A stretch of 64,000 nucleotides of DNA from Mercurialis annua (Eukaryota > Streptophyta > Magnoliopsida > Malpighiales > Euphorbiaceae): the NCBI RefSeq assembly GCF_937616625.2, contig NC_065574.1, positions 31,064,501 to 31,128,500 on the forward strand. The letters are read 5' to 3'. Below, in pieces: positions 14,701-25,620 of this stretch. Under the pieces are notes generated by a model. The model was not told where the DNA came from and made no database searches. It saw only the letters and a list, made by a program, of their open reading frames with translations. The position numbers and the translations under genes are program-made. How positions within the stretch are numbered: the stretch's first letter is position 1; each line of letters opens with the position of its first letter.

Positions 14701-17700
14701 TTAAATTGCTAAAAAGGTCAAACAGTTGGATTTGTATCTTGATGTTTGTAAACCATTGGCTTAAATTGTTAAAAAAGTGAAAAGTTTGGTTTTGTTTCAT
14801 AACGTTATTAAAGGTTTGGCTTAAATCGCTAAAAAGGTGAAACTTTTGAATTTTTTTCGTAAAGATTGTAAACGTTTGGCTTAAACTGCTAACAAGGTTT
14901 TAAATTGCTAAAAAGGTGAAACGCTTGGATTTGTTTCGTAACGTTTGTGAACGTTGGGATTAAATTGGTAAAAGAGTGAAACGCTTGGATTTGTTTCATA
15001 ACGTTTGTAAACGTTTGGCTTAAATTGCTAAAAGGGTGAAACATTTGGATTTGTTTCATAACCTTTGTAAATGTTTGACTTAAATCGCTAAAAAGGTGAA
15101 ACTTTGTATTTTTTTCGTAACGTTTGGCTTAAATTGCTAAAATGGTGAAACTCTTGGATTTGTTTTGTAACTTTTGTAAACATTTGGCCTAAATTGTTAA
15201 AAAGGTGAAATGCTTGGATTTGATTCGTAACTTTTGTAAACGTTTGGCTTACATTGCTAAAAAAAGGGAAACGTTTTGATTTGTTTCGTAGCGTTTGTAA
15301 ACGTATTGCTTAAATCGCTAAAAAGGTGAATCATTTGGTTTTGTTTGGTACAGTTTGTAAACGTTTTGCTTAAATTGCTATAAAGATGAAATGCTTGGAT
15401 TTGTTTTGTAACGTTTGGCTTAAATTGCTAAAATGGTGAAACGCTTGGATTTGTTTCGTAACGTTTCTAAACGTTTGGCTTAAATTGCTAAAAAGGTGAA
15501 ACCTTTGGATTTGTTTCGTTACGTTTGTATACGTTTGGCTTTAATTGCTAAAAAGGTGAAACGCTTGGTTTTGGTTTCGTAATGTTGGTAAACGTTTGGC
15601 ATAAATTGCTAAAAAAATTAAACTTTTGGATTTGTTTCGTAACGTTTGTAAATATTTGGCTTCAATCGCCAAGAAGGGGAAACGTTTGGATTTGTTTCGT
15701 ATCGTTTGTAAACGTTTGGCATAAATCGCTAAAAAGGGGAAACGTTTGGATGTGTTTCGTAACTTTTTAAACGTTTGGCTTAAATCGCTAAAATGGGGAA
15801 ACCTTTGGATTTGTTACGTAATGTATGTAAACGTTCAGCTTAAATCGCTAAAAATATGAAACGTTTGGATTTGTTTCGCAACGTTTGTAAACATTTGGCT
15901 TATATTGATAAATAGGTTAAACGCATGGATTTGTTTTTTAACGTTTGTAAACGTTTGGCTTAAATTACTAAAAAGGTGAAATGCTTGGATTTCTTTCGGA
16001 ATATTTGTAAATGTTTGGCTTGAATTGCTAAAGAGGTGAAACGCTTGAATTTGTTTCGTAAAGTTTGTGAACGTTTGGCTTATATTGCTGAAAAGATGAA
16101 AGGCTTGGTTTTGTTTGTAAAGTTTGTAATGGTTTGGCTTAAATTGCTAAAAAAAGTGAAACGTTTGGATTTGTTTCGTAACGTTTTAAACGTTTAGTCT
16201 TGTTTCATAACGTTTAAAAACGTATAGCTTAAATCGCTAAAAAGGGGAAACGTTTGGATTGGTTTCGTAACATTTGTAAACGTTTGGATTAAATTGTTAA
16301 AAAGGCGAAACGTTTGGATTTGTTTCAAAATGTTTGTAAACGTTTGGCTTAAATAGCTAAAAAGGCGAAACGTTTTGATTTGTTTCGTAAAGTTTGTAAA
16401 CGTTTGGCTTAAATCGCTAAAAAGGGGAAACGTTTGGATTTGTTTAGCAACATTTGTAAACGTTTGGCTTAAATCGCTAAAAAGGGGAAACGTTTGGATT
16501 TGTTTCGTAACGTTTGGCTTAAATCGCTAAAAAGGCAAAACGTTTGGTTTTGTTTCGTAACGTTTGTATACGTTTGGCTTAAATGGTTAAAAAAGTGAAA
16601 CGTTTGGATTTGTTTCGTAACGTTTGTAAACTAAATCGCTAAAAAGGTAAAAAATTTGGATTCTTTTCGTTACGTTTGTAAACGTTCGGCTTAAATCGCT
16701 AAACTGGAGAATCGTTTGGATTTGTTTCGTAGCATTTCTAAACGTTTGGCTTAATTCGCTAAAAAGGCGAAGCGTTTGGATTTGTTTCGTAACGTTTGTA
16801 ATTTTTTGGCTAAAATCGCTAAAAAGGGGAAATGTTTGTATTTGTTTCGTAATATTTGTAAACGTTTGACTTAAATCGCTAAAAAGGTGAAATGTTTGGA
16901 TTTGTTTCGCAATGTTTGTAAACGTTTGGCTTAAATCGCTACAAAGGTAAAACGCTTGGATTTGTTTTGTAACGTTTGTAAATGTTTGGCTTAAATCGCT
17001 AAAAAAATGAAACTCTTGAATTTGCTTCGTAACGTTTGTAATAGATTGGCTTAGGTTGCTATAAAGGTTAAACGCTTCGATTTGTTTCGTAACGTTCGTA
17101 AACGTTTGGCTTAAATTGCTAAAAAGGGGAAACATTTGGATTTGTTTCCTAACCTTTGTAAACGTTTGGCTTAAATCGCTAAAAATGTGAAAAGTTTGGA
17201 TTTGTTGCGTAACGTTTGTAAATGTTTGGCTTAAATCGCTACAAAAGGGAAACGTTTGGATTTGTTTCGTAACGTTTGTAAACGTTTGGCTTAAATTTCT
17301 GGAAAAGTGAAAAGCTTGGATTTGTTTCGTAACGTTTGTAAACGTTTGGCTTAAGTTGCTAAAAAGGTAAAACATTTGTATTTGTTTTATAACAATTGTA
17401 AACGTTTGATTAAATCGCTAAAAAGGTAAAATTTTTGGATTTATTTCGTAACGTTTTAAACGTATGTCTTAAATAGCTAAAATGGGGAAACGTTTGAATT
17501 CGTTTCGTAACGTGTGTAAACGTTTGACTTAAATTGCTAAAAATGTGAAATGTTTTGTTTTCTTTCGTAATATAATTAAAGGTTCGGCTTTAATCGTTTA
17601 AAAGGTGAAATGTTTGGATTTGTTTCGTAATGTTTGTAAATGTTTGGCTTAAATTGCTAAAAAGGTGAAATGCTTGGATTTTTTCGTAACATTTGTAAAC

Positions 17701-17890
17701 ATTTGGCTTGAATTATTAAAAAGGTGAAACGCTTGGATTTTGTTTCATAACGTTTGTAAACATTTGGCTTAAATTGCTAAAAAGGTGAAACAGTTGGATT
17801 TGTATCTTGATGTTTGTAAACCTTTGGCTTAAATTGTTAAAAAAGTGAAAAGTTTGGTTTTGTTTCATAACGTTATTAAAGGTTTGGCTT
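11772..17890 (+). repeat. Tandem duplication of a 3.05-kb satellite segment
   Basis: Positions 11,772-14,820 and 14,820-17,890 are two nearly identical copies. Translation shadows at 13,519-14,307 and 16,587-17,375 (minus) differ by only a few residues, and those at 12,534-12,722 and 15,582-15,770 (plus) are identical. The offset is 3,048 bp in the first part and 3,068 bp after a 20-bp gap in copy one near 12,818. Both copies share the unusual motif AAACTGCTAACAAGGTTTTA near their start. Identity is much higher than between neighbouring monomers, so this is a recent segmental duplication. Confidence 0.9.
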
Positions 17891-19739
17891 AAATCGCTAA
17901 AAATGTGAAACGTTTGGATTTATTTCGTAACGTTTTAGACGTTTGGTTTTGTTTCGTAATGTTTGTAAACGTTTGTCTTAAATCGCTAAAAATGTGAAAC
18001 GTTTGGATTTGTTTCGTAACGTTTGTAAACGTTTGGCTAAAATAGCTAAAAATGCGAAACATTTGGATTCATTTCGTAACGTTTGGCTAAATTCGCTAAA
18101 CAGGTGAAACGTTTGGATTTGTTTCATAACGTTTGTAAACGTTTGACTTAAATCGCTAAAAATCTGAAACGTTTGTAAAAGTTTGGATTAAATCTCTAAA
18201 AAGATGAAACGTTTGGATTTGTTCCCAAACCTTTGTAAACTTTTGGCTTAAATCACTAGAAAGGTGAAATGTTTGGATTTGTTATGTAACGTTTGTAAAC
18301 GTTTTGCTTAAATCGCTACAAAGGTGAAACGTTTGGATTTGTTTCGTAACGTTTGCATACGTTTCGCTTAAATTGCTAAAAAGGTGAAACGTTTGGTTTA
18401 TTTCGTAACGTTTGTAAATGTGTGGCTTAAATTGCTAAAAAGGTCAAACATTTGTATTTTTTTGCTACCCTTTGTAAACGTTTGACTTAAATCGCTAAAA
18501 AGGTAAAATGTTTGGATTTGTTTCGTAACGTTTGTAAACTTTTGGCCTAAATAGCTAAAAAGGTGAAACATTTAATTTTGTTTCATATCATTTGTAAACG
18601 TTTAGCTTTAATTGCTAAAAGGGTGAAACATTTGGATTTGTTTCATAACCTTTGTAAATGTTTGACTTAAATCGCTAAAAAGGTGAAACCGTTGTATTTT
18701 TTTCGTAACGTTTGGCTTAAATTCCTAAAAAGGTAACACGCTTGGATTTGTTTTGTAACGTTTGTAAACGTTTTGGCTTAAATTGTTAAAAAGGTGAAAC
18801 GCTTGGATTTGATTCGTAACTTTTGTAAACGTTTCGCTTACATTACTAAAAAAGGGAAACGTTTGGATTTGTTTCCTAGCGTTTGTAAACGTATTGCTTA
18901 AATTGCTAAAAAGGTGAAACATTTGGTTTTGTTTCGTAAAGTTTGTAAACGTTTTGCTTAAATTGCTATAAAGGTGAAATGCTTGGATTTGTTTCGTAAC
19001 GTTTCGCTTAAATTGCTAAAATGGTGAAACGCTTGGATTTGTTTCGTAACGTTTGTAAACATTTCGCTTAAATTGCTAAGAAGGTGAATCCTTTGGATTT
19101 GTTTCGTTACGTTTGTATACGTTTGTCTTTAATTGGTAAAAAGGTGAAACGCTTGGTTTTGGTTTCATAATGTTTGTAAACGTTTGTCATAAATTGCTAA
19201 AAAAATTAAACTTTTGGATTTGTTTCGTAACGTTTGTGAACGTTTGGCTTCAATCGCCAAGAAGGGGAAACGTTTGGATTTGTTTCATATAGTTTGTAAA
19301 CGTTTGGCATAAATCGCTAAAAAGGGGAAACGTTTAGATGTGTTTCGTAACTTTTTATACGTTTGGCTTAATTCGCTAAAAAGTTAGACCGTATGGATTT
19401 GTTTTGCAATGTTATAAACGTTTGACTTAAATTGCTAAAAAGGTGAAATGTTTGGATTTTTTTCGTAACGTTTTAAACGTTAGGTTTTTTTTCGTAATCT
19501 TTGTAAACGTTTCGCTTAAATCGCAAAAAAGGTGAAACGTCCTGTTTTGTTTGTAATCGTTTTTAAACGTTTGGCATAAATTGCTTAAAAGGTGAAACGT
19601 TTGGATTTGTTTCGTAACGTTTGTAAACGTTTGGCTTAAATTGCTAAAAAGGTGAAATATTTGGATTTGTTTCGTAACTTTTTTAAATGTTTGGCTTAAT
19701 TCGCTAAAAAGGTGAAACACTTGGATTTGTTTCGTAATG

Positions 19740-22608
19740 TGTGTCAACGTTTTGCTTAATTCCCTAAAAACGTGAATCGTTTGTATTTATTTCGTAACGT
19801 CTGTAAACGTTTGGCTTAAATCGCTATAAAGGTGAAACATTTGGATTTGTTTCGTAATCTCTGTAAACGTTTGGGATAAATCGCTAAAAAGATGAAACGT
19901 TTGGATTTATTTCTTAACGTTTGTAAACGTTTGGCTTAAATCGTGAAAAAGCTGAAATGTTTGGATTTGTTTCGTAACGTCTGTAACGTTTGGCTTAAAT
20001 CGCAAAAAAGGGAAAACGTTTGGTTTTGTTTCGTAACGTTTGTAAACGTTTGGCTTAAATTGCTAAAATGTGAATTGTTTTGATTTTGTTTCGTAACATT
20101 CTATCGTTTGTAAATGTTTGGCTTAATTCACTAAAAAGGGTTGCGTAACGTTCTAAACGTTTGGATTAGTTTGGTAACGTTTGTAAACGTTTAGCTTAAA
20201 TCGCTAAAAAGGTGAGACGTTTGGATTTGTTTGGTAATGTTTGTAAACGTTTGGCTTAAATTGCTGAAAAGGTGAAACGTTTGAATTTGTTTCGTAATGT
20301 TTGTAAGCGTTTGGCTTAAATCGCTAAAAAGGGGAAACATTTGGCTTAAAGTGCTAAAAAGGTGAAACGTTTGGCTTAAATCGCTAACGTTTGTAAACGT
20401 TTGGCTTAAATCGCTAAAAAGGTGAAATGTTTGGATTTAAATTGCTAAAAAGGTGAAACACTTGGATTTGTTTCGTAGCGTTTGTAAACATTTAGCTTAA
20501 ATCGCTGAAAAGGTGAAACGTTTGGATTTGTTTCTTACATTTGTAAACGTTCGGCTTAAATCGTTAAAAAGGGGAAACGTTTTGTTTTATTTTGGAACGT
20601 TTGTTAACATTTGGCTTATATAGCTAAAAAGGTGAAACGTTTGGTTTTGTTTCCTAACATTTGTAAACGTTCGGCCTAAATAGCTAAAAGGGGAAACGTG
20701 TGGATTTATTTCGTAACGTTTGTAAACGTTTGGCTTAAATTGCTAAAAATGTGAATTGTTTTGATTTGTTTCGAAACGTTTGTAAACGTTTGTTTTAAAT
20801 CACTAGAAAGGGGAAACATTTGGATTTGTTTCGTATCGTTTGTAAACATTTGGCTTAATTCGCTAAAAAGGGTTGCATAACGTTCTAAACGTTTGGATTA
20901 GTTTGGTAACGTTTGTAAACGTTTAGCTTAAATCGCTAAAAAGGTGAGACGTTTGGATTTGTTTGGTAATGTTTGTAAACGTTTGGCTTAAATCGCAGAA
21001 AAGGTGAAACGTTTGGATTTGTTTCGTAATGTTTGTAAGCGTTTGGCCTAAATCGCTAAAAAGGTGAAACATTTGGCTTAAAGTGCTAAAAAGGTGAAAC
21101 GTTTGGCTTAAATTGCTAACGTTTGTAAACGTTTGGCTTAAATCGCTAAAAAGGTGAAATGTTTGGATTTAAATTGCTAAAAAGGTGAAACACTTCGATT
21201 TGTTTCGTAGCGTTTGTAAACATTTAGCTTAAATCGTTGAAAAGGTGAAACGTTTGGATTTGTTTCTTACATTCGTAAACGTTCGGCTTAAATCGCTAAA
21301 AAGGGGAAACGTTTTGTTTTATTTTGTAATGTTTGTTAACGTTTGGCTTATATAGCTAAAAAGGTGAAACGTTTGGTTTTGTTTCCTAACATTTGTAAAC
21401 GTTCGGCTTAAATAGCTAAAAAGGGGAAACGTGTGGATTTGTTTCGTAACGTTTGTAAACGTTTGGCTTAAATTGCTAAACAGGTTAAACTTTTGGATTT
21501 GTTTCGTAACATTTGTAAAAGATTTGTTTTGTTTCGTAATGTGTGTCAACGTTTTGCTTAATTCGCTAAAAACGTGAATCGTTTGTATTTATTTCATAAC
21601 GTCTGTAAACGTTTGGCTTAAATCGCTAAAAAGGTGAAACATTTGGATTTGTTTTGTAATGTCTGTAAACGTTTGGCATAAATCGCTAAAAAGGTGAAAC
21701 GTTTGGATTTATTTCTTAACGTTTGTAAACGTGTGGCTTAAATCGTGAAAAAGGTGAAATGTTTGGATTTGTTTCGTAACGTCTGTAACGTTTGGCTTAA
21801 ATCGCAACAAAGGTGAAACGTTTGGTTTTGTTTCGTAACGTTTGTAAACGTTTGGCTTAAATTGCTAAAATCAGAATTGTTTTGATTTTGTTTCGTAACA
21901 TTCGTATCGTTTGTAAATGTTTGGCTTAATTCACTAAAAAGGGTTGCGTAACGTTCTAAACGTTTGGATTAGTTTGGTAACGTTTGTAAACGTTTAGCTT
22001 AAATCGCTAAAAAGGTGAGACGTTTGGATTTGTTTGGTAATGTTTGTAAACGTTTAGCTTAAATTGCTGAAAAGGTGAAATGTTTGAATTTGTTTCGTAA
22101 TGTTTGTAAGCGTTTGGCTTAAATCGCTAAAAAGGTGAAACATTTGGCTTAAAGTGCTAAAAAGGTGAAACGTTTGGCTTAAATCGCTAACGTTTGTAAA
22201 CGTTTGGCTTAAATCGCTAAAAAGGTGAAATGTTTGGATTTAAATTGCTAAAAAGGTGAAACACTTGGATTTGTTTCGTAGCGTTTGTAAACATTTAGCT
22301 TAAATCGCTGAAAAGGTGAAACGTTTGGATTTGTTTCTTACATTTGTAAACGTTCGGCTTAAATCGCTAAAAAGGGGAAACGTTTTGTTTTATTTTGGAA
22401 CGTTTGTTAACATTTGGCTTATATAGCTAAAAAGGTGAAACGTTTGGTTTTGTTTCCTAACATTTGTAAACGTTCGGCCTAAATAGCTAAAAGGGGAAAC
22501 GTGTGGATTTGTTTCGTAACGTTTGTAAACGTTTGGCTTAAATTGCTAAAAATGTGAATTGTTATGATTTGTTTCGAAACGTTTGTAAACGTTTGTTTTA
22601 AATCACTA
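19740..22608 (+). repeat. Higher-order repeat, about 1.8 kb, one full and one truncated copy
   Basis: The landmark GTGTGTCAACGTTTTGCTTAATT occurs at about 19,740 and 21,540, a period of about 1,800 bp. Following monomer variants (CTAACGTTTGTAAACG without a full monomer, GGGTTGCGTAACGTTC, AAGTGCTAAAAAGG) recur in order. Inside the unit a 740-bp sub-duplication is visible at 20.10 and 20.84 kb. The second copy ends at 22608, corresponding to about 20,808 in the first copy, where the mobile-element nest begins. Confidence 0.8.
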
Positions 22609-22717
22609 TGTTGTCAGGGACGAATACGGGGTGAAAGTAGTCACACTCCCTGATTTTTATAGAAGCAAGCCTGAGCAGAAGGCGACGCTCGAAGGCAATG
22701 TGATTATCCTGGAAGGT
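22609..22717 (+). pseudogene. Tat-lineage Ty3/gypsy pol, 5' fragment upstream of the Tekay-like insertion
   Basis: A short stretch outside the satellite that reads openly in one frame (residues such as VTLPDFYRSKPEQKATLEG) up to the LTR of the inserted element. After removing the insertion and one copy of the GATAG duplication, this frame continues into the protease reading frame at 40,953. I infer it is the protein segment just upstream of the protease of the same older element. Everything 5' of it (gag, leader, 5' LTR) is missing, and the fragment abuts satellite directly at 22608/22609. Confidence 0.7.
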
Positions 22718-22722
22718 GATAG
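22718..22722. repeat. Target-site duplication GATAG, left copy
   Basis: The five bases immediately before the 5' LTR (TGTAATACCCC) are GATAG, matched by GATAG immediately after the 3' LTR at 40,948. Five bp is the usual size for LTR-retrotransposon integration. Confidence 0.9.
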
Positions 22723-25603
22723 TGTAATACCCCAAAATATTGAAGCATTTAATTGGACTACGTGTCCAGTCCTGTTTCGTCAGGGTGGCGATATTGGAAA
22801 TAATTTTCGAGAAACTTAATATTATATTTCAATTCTAAAGTTAGAACTGGAATTAAAAAGAAAAATGCCAAGAAAGTCTCAGAAGAAAGTGCAGGGACTA
22901 AAGTGGTAATTTAGCCACTACGACATAAAATGGAAATTATTTCGCTAAGGTCCGTGAAATGTTTTATAGTATATGTGGTAAAAGTTTCGGGTCAATCGGA
23001 GACCTTTTAAAATTTTGACGCGGATACGTTTTGAGCTAAATTGCAACTTTTGAGAAGTTTAAGGGCTAAAGTGTAAATTAGCCAATTAAGCCTCGAGAAT
23101 ATCAATTAAAGGATTATTGACGGAAAATAATAATATTGGGTTAGTATTATTTATTGGGATATAAATAATACGTATAAGATGGATAATTAATCATTTGGTT
23201 AAAAGAGTAAGTTTAAAAGAGAAATGGTTTAAGTTAAAGAGTTAAAGGACTAAAATGGATAATTAGCCAAATATATGTATATGATTTGAAGGAGCTGGAA
23301 CCATCCAGAGAAGAGAGTGAAAGAAATGTCACAGAGCGAGAGAAATTCTACGATCGATTACGATCCGTCGCCGTTTCGCCGTTTCTCGTCCAAATCGCGA
23401 GTTCTTTATATCGATTCATTCGGAATTTGATTCTCTATCAAATACGGGCATCAAACTAAGGTAAAATTGAAGTTTGATTTTGGAATTTGATAGATTTAGG
23501 GCTGTTTTGGTTTGAAACGAATCAAACGAACCGTAATCACGTCGGTTTTGACGTTTTTGATGATAATTGAGTTGAATATTGTGTAATATTGATGTAGAAC
23601 CATGTCGGAATGAGTTAGGAATGTCGGGAGCATGTCGAGATGATGTTTGGACCTGTTTAGGGGTGTCGCACGACGTGCGACTATGTCTCACGACGTGCGA
23701 CATAGTTTCGCGGCGCGATCAAACTTAAAATCGACATAACTCCTTCGTTCGGACTCGGAATTGAGCGATTCTCGCGGCCACGGAACTAGGAAAGGATCCT
23801 CTACCATTTTACAGCCTCAAATAAAGGTAAGAGTTTCGTTTTGATGGTGAAATTTGCTGAGTTAGTGGCTGTTTCATTTGAAAAGTTACGTTTGAATCGT
23901 TCGGATATAAATCGAGTTACTCTTGATACGTTTGAGGTGTAAAATGATAAGTTAAGTGTTTATATGAGTTAGATGCGACTTGGTATGAGTTTTGGATGAT
24001 TTGGGGCCTCAAAAATGGTCTAGAGCACGTCGGAAATATCATACCCGAAGTGGGCACGACGTGCACTACCAGAAGTGCACGACGTGCACCACCAGGGGTG
24101 CACGACGTGCACCACCAGGGGTGCACGACGTGCACCAGTGAAGGGCACGTCGTGCCCTTCATGAAAAATGAAGGGCACGATGTGCCAAGCTTGCACGACG
24201 TGCCCTACTTCGATTGTGACCTCCCTGGGACTTCCGGGAGCGAAAATTGGCTTCCGATGGCATGATACGGGTGTAGAACGCTGACAAATGTCTTAAAATG
24301 AATATTAATAAGACATTATAGAAATGAACATTAGCATGATAAGTAATCAAGATATGAATAGATATCTACAGAGAAAGATACGTTTAGAGCATGATGATTA
24401 TGTTTCGTGCTTTTGTTGTGTTAGGTATCTAATGCAGGTTTTAAGAATAGGATTCTTTAAGTATAAGTTTTAACGATAGAATCCTATGATAGATGTGACG
24501 GACTATCGAGCTACGAGTATGATGAACCAAGAAGCTCGACGAGGATTGACGGACCCGTCTCCTGGAGCTTACGTTCGGATATAAGGAATAGCGGTCACAG
24601 TGAGTGGCAATTTACTTTCGCGTATTATTATTATTATTAAAGTTATTTTCATATATTATGAATATGATTATCAATACGTCGCATTTATATGATTTGCTTA
24701 TATAAGATGGTATGTTTGATGAATGTGATTATATGAATGCCATTATATTCATTGTTTGAATATGAGTATCTAGCATGCGATCCGAAGAAACCAACTACCT
24801 ATTGGGTGTCAATAGGCTGTGTGATCACCAATATTTGAGTCAGTCTAGCGTGTCTAGATTGTCTATGAGATCATGAAATGCGCATACGATATGAATGTGA
24901 TACGAGTGAGAACTCGGTTACGGTGTAACCTGAGCCCCGTATCTAGTGGGTTGGACCCACCAGTGAGTTGGACTCACACTTTGAGATTAAGAGATTGGTC
25001 GCGGCTGACGTGGTTGAGTGTGAACACTCCCGGGTCGTACCACTTGGATCAGTTTAATTTGAGTATTCGGAATGAGATAAGTTCAGAGTTTAAGATTAGG
25101 GTTTCGGTCGGATCTGCTATTTATGAATATTATGTTATTTTCATATTATATCGAGATAGATATATATATGTTTGAGTATGCGATGTGTATTTTGATAATA
25201 CCGATAATAAGTTGCATACTCACTCAGTATTTTCCCAAATACTGACCCCTCACTCTGATGTTTGCAGGTATTAGAAGTCGGATCAGACAAGCCATCTCCA
25301 TTGTGCCAAAAGTCATTGGACTTGCACAAGTATGAGTTCCTAGAGCTGCAGTAGTCAGTAGGTGTCAGTATAAGGATAGCAATTTAATTTCAAATAGTTT
25401 ATTTTGAATGTAAACTCTAATATAATACTTTGATATCTATAAGTATGTTATCTAAAAGAGTTTTCTGAAAATATTCTATATATATATAATAATATATTTT
25501 TAAATGCGAAAAATTATTAGTGGTTTTAGGCTTGCTACGGGTTTTGGAGCTACCACTCCCATTCCCTAGCGCCGGTCTCGGCTCAATAATTTGGGTCGTG
25601 ACA
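22723..25603 (+). repeat. 5' LTR of Tekay/Del-like retrotransposon
   Basis: A 2,881-bp LTR beginning TGTAATACCCC and ending CGTGACA, followed after four bases by a primer-binding site. It aligns end to end with 38,090-40,947; by eye about 33 substitutions and one 23-bp unit difference, roughly 1.2% divergence. A TATATAAG motif at about 24,699 is a possible promoter element. It contains dyad motifs CACGACGTG near 23,666-23,705 and a 23-bp minisatellite at 24,053-24,133. Short open frames inside it are present in both LTRs but drift with substitutions and are not called as genes. Confidence 0.93.
24053..24211 (+). repeat. LTR minisatellite of GCACGACGTGC dyads (four units)
   Basis: GCACGACGTGC starts at 24,053, 24,077, 24,100 and 24,123, so the unit is 23-24 bp. 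The array is followed by an odd-length perfect palindrome centred in GGGCACGTCGTGCCC, then by a CCTTCAT/ATGAAGG hairpin and a further GCACGACGTGC at 24,193. The 3' LTR has only three units and one is altered (GCACGACGTGAAC), accounting for the 23-bp length difference between the LTRs. ACGT-core motifs of this sort resemble plant bZIP sites, but any regulatory role is inference. Confidence 0.8.
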
Positions 25604-25607
25604 ATTG

Positions 25608-25620
25608 TGGTATCAGAGCA
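25608..25620 (+). other. Primer-binding site, initiator tRNA-Met type
   Basis: TGGTATCAGAGCA begins four bases after the 5' LTR end. TGGTATCAGAGC is the standard plant LTR-retrotransposon primer-binding site complementary to the 3' end of initiator tRNA-Met. Its position and orientation fix the element's direction as plus. Confidence 0.92.

Larger units (their letters stand above)
1..22608 (+). repeat. 60-bp tandem satellite array, left block
   Basis: About 375 head-to-tail copies of a 60-bp monomer. The consensus can be written as six decamers: GTTTGGATTT, GTTTCGTAAC, GTTTGTAAAC, GTTTGGCTTA, AATCGCTAAA, AAGGTGAAAC. Copies differ mostly at CpG positions (CG to TG or CA), with small indels and occasional missing decamers. 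The array continues off the left edge and stops abruptly at 22608, where non-satellite sequence begins. Because 60 is divisible by three, many copies in a row stay open on either strand and give 20-residue periodic translations up to 262 aa. No other sign of coding is seen and these are not called genes. No known plant satellite family is recognised. Confidence 0.97.

Noticed and set aside
1..22608. Possible CRISPR-like array because of regular short repeats
   Set aside because: Repeats are contiguous with no unique spacers, and the context is a plant genome.
1..22608. Telomere-like repeats, because of AAA/TTT-rich TAAAC motifs
   Set aside because: No TTTAGGG or CCCTAAA tandem units are present; the unit is 60 bp.
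24873..25175. 100-aa open frame inside the Tekay-like LTR (also at 40,217-40,519)
   Set aside because: It is in both LTRs simply because they are duplicates. It has no recognisable domain and substitutions between copies change residues freely.
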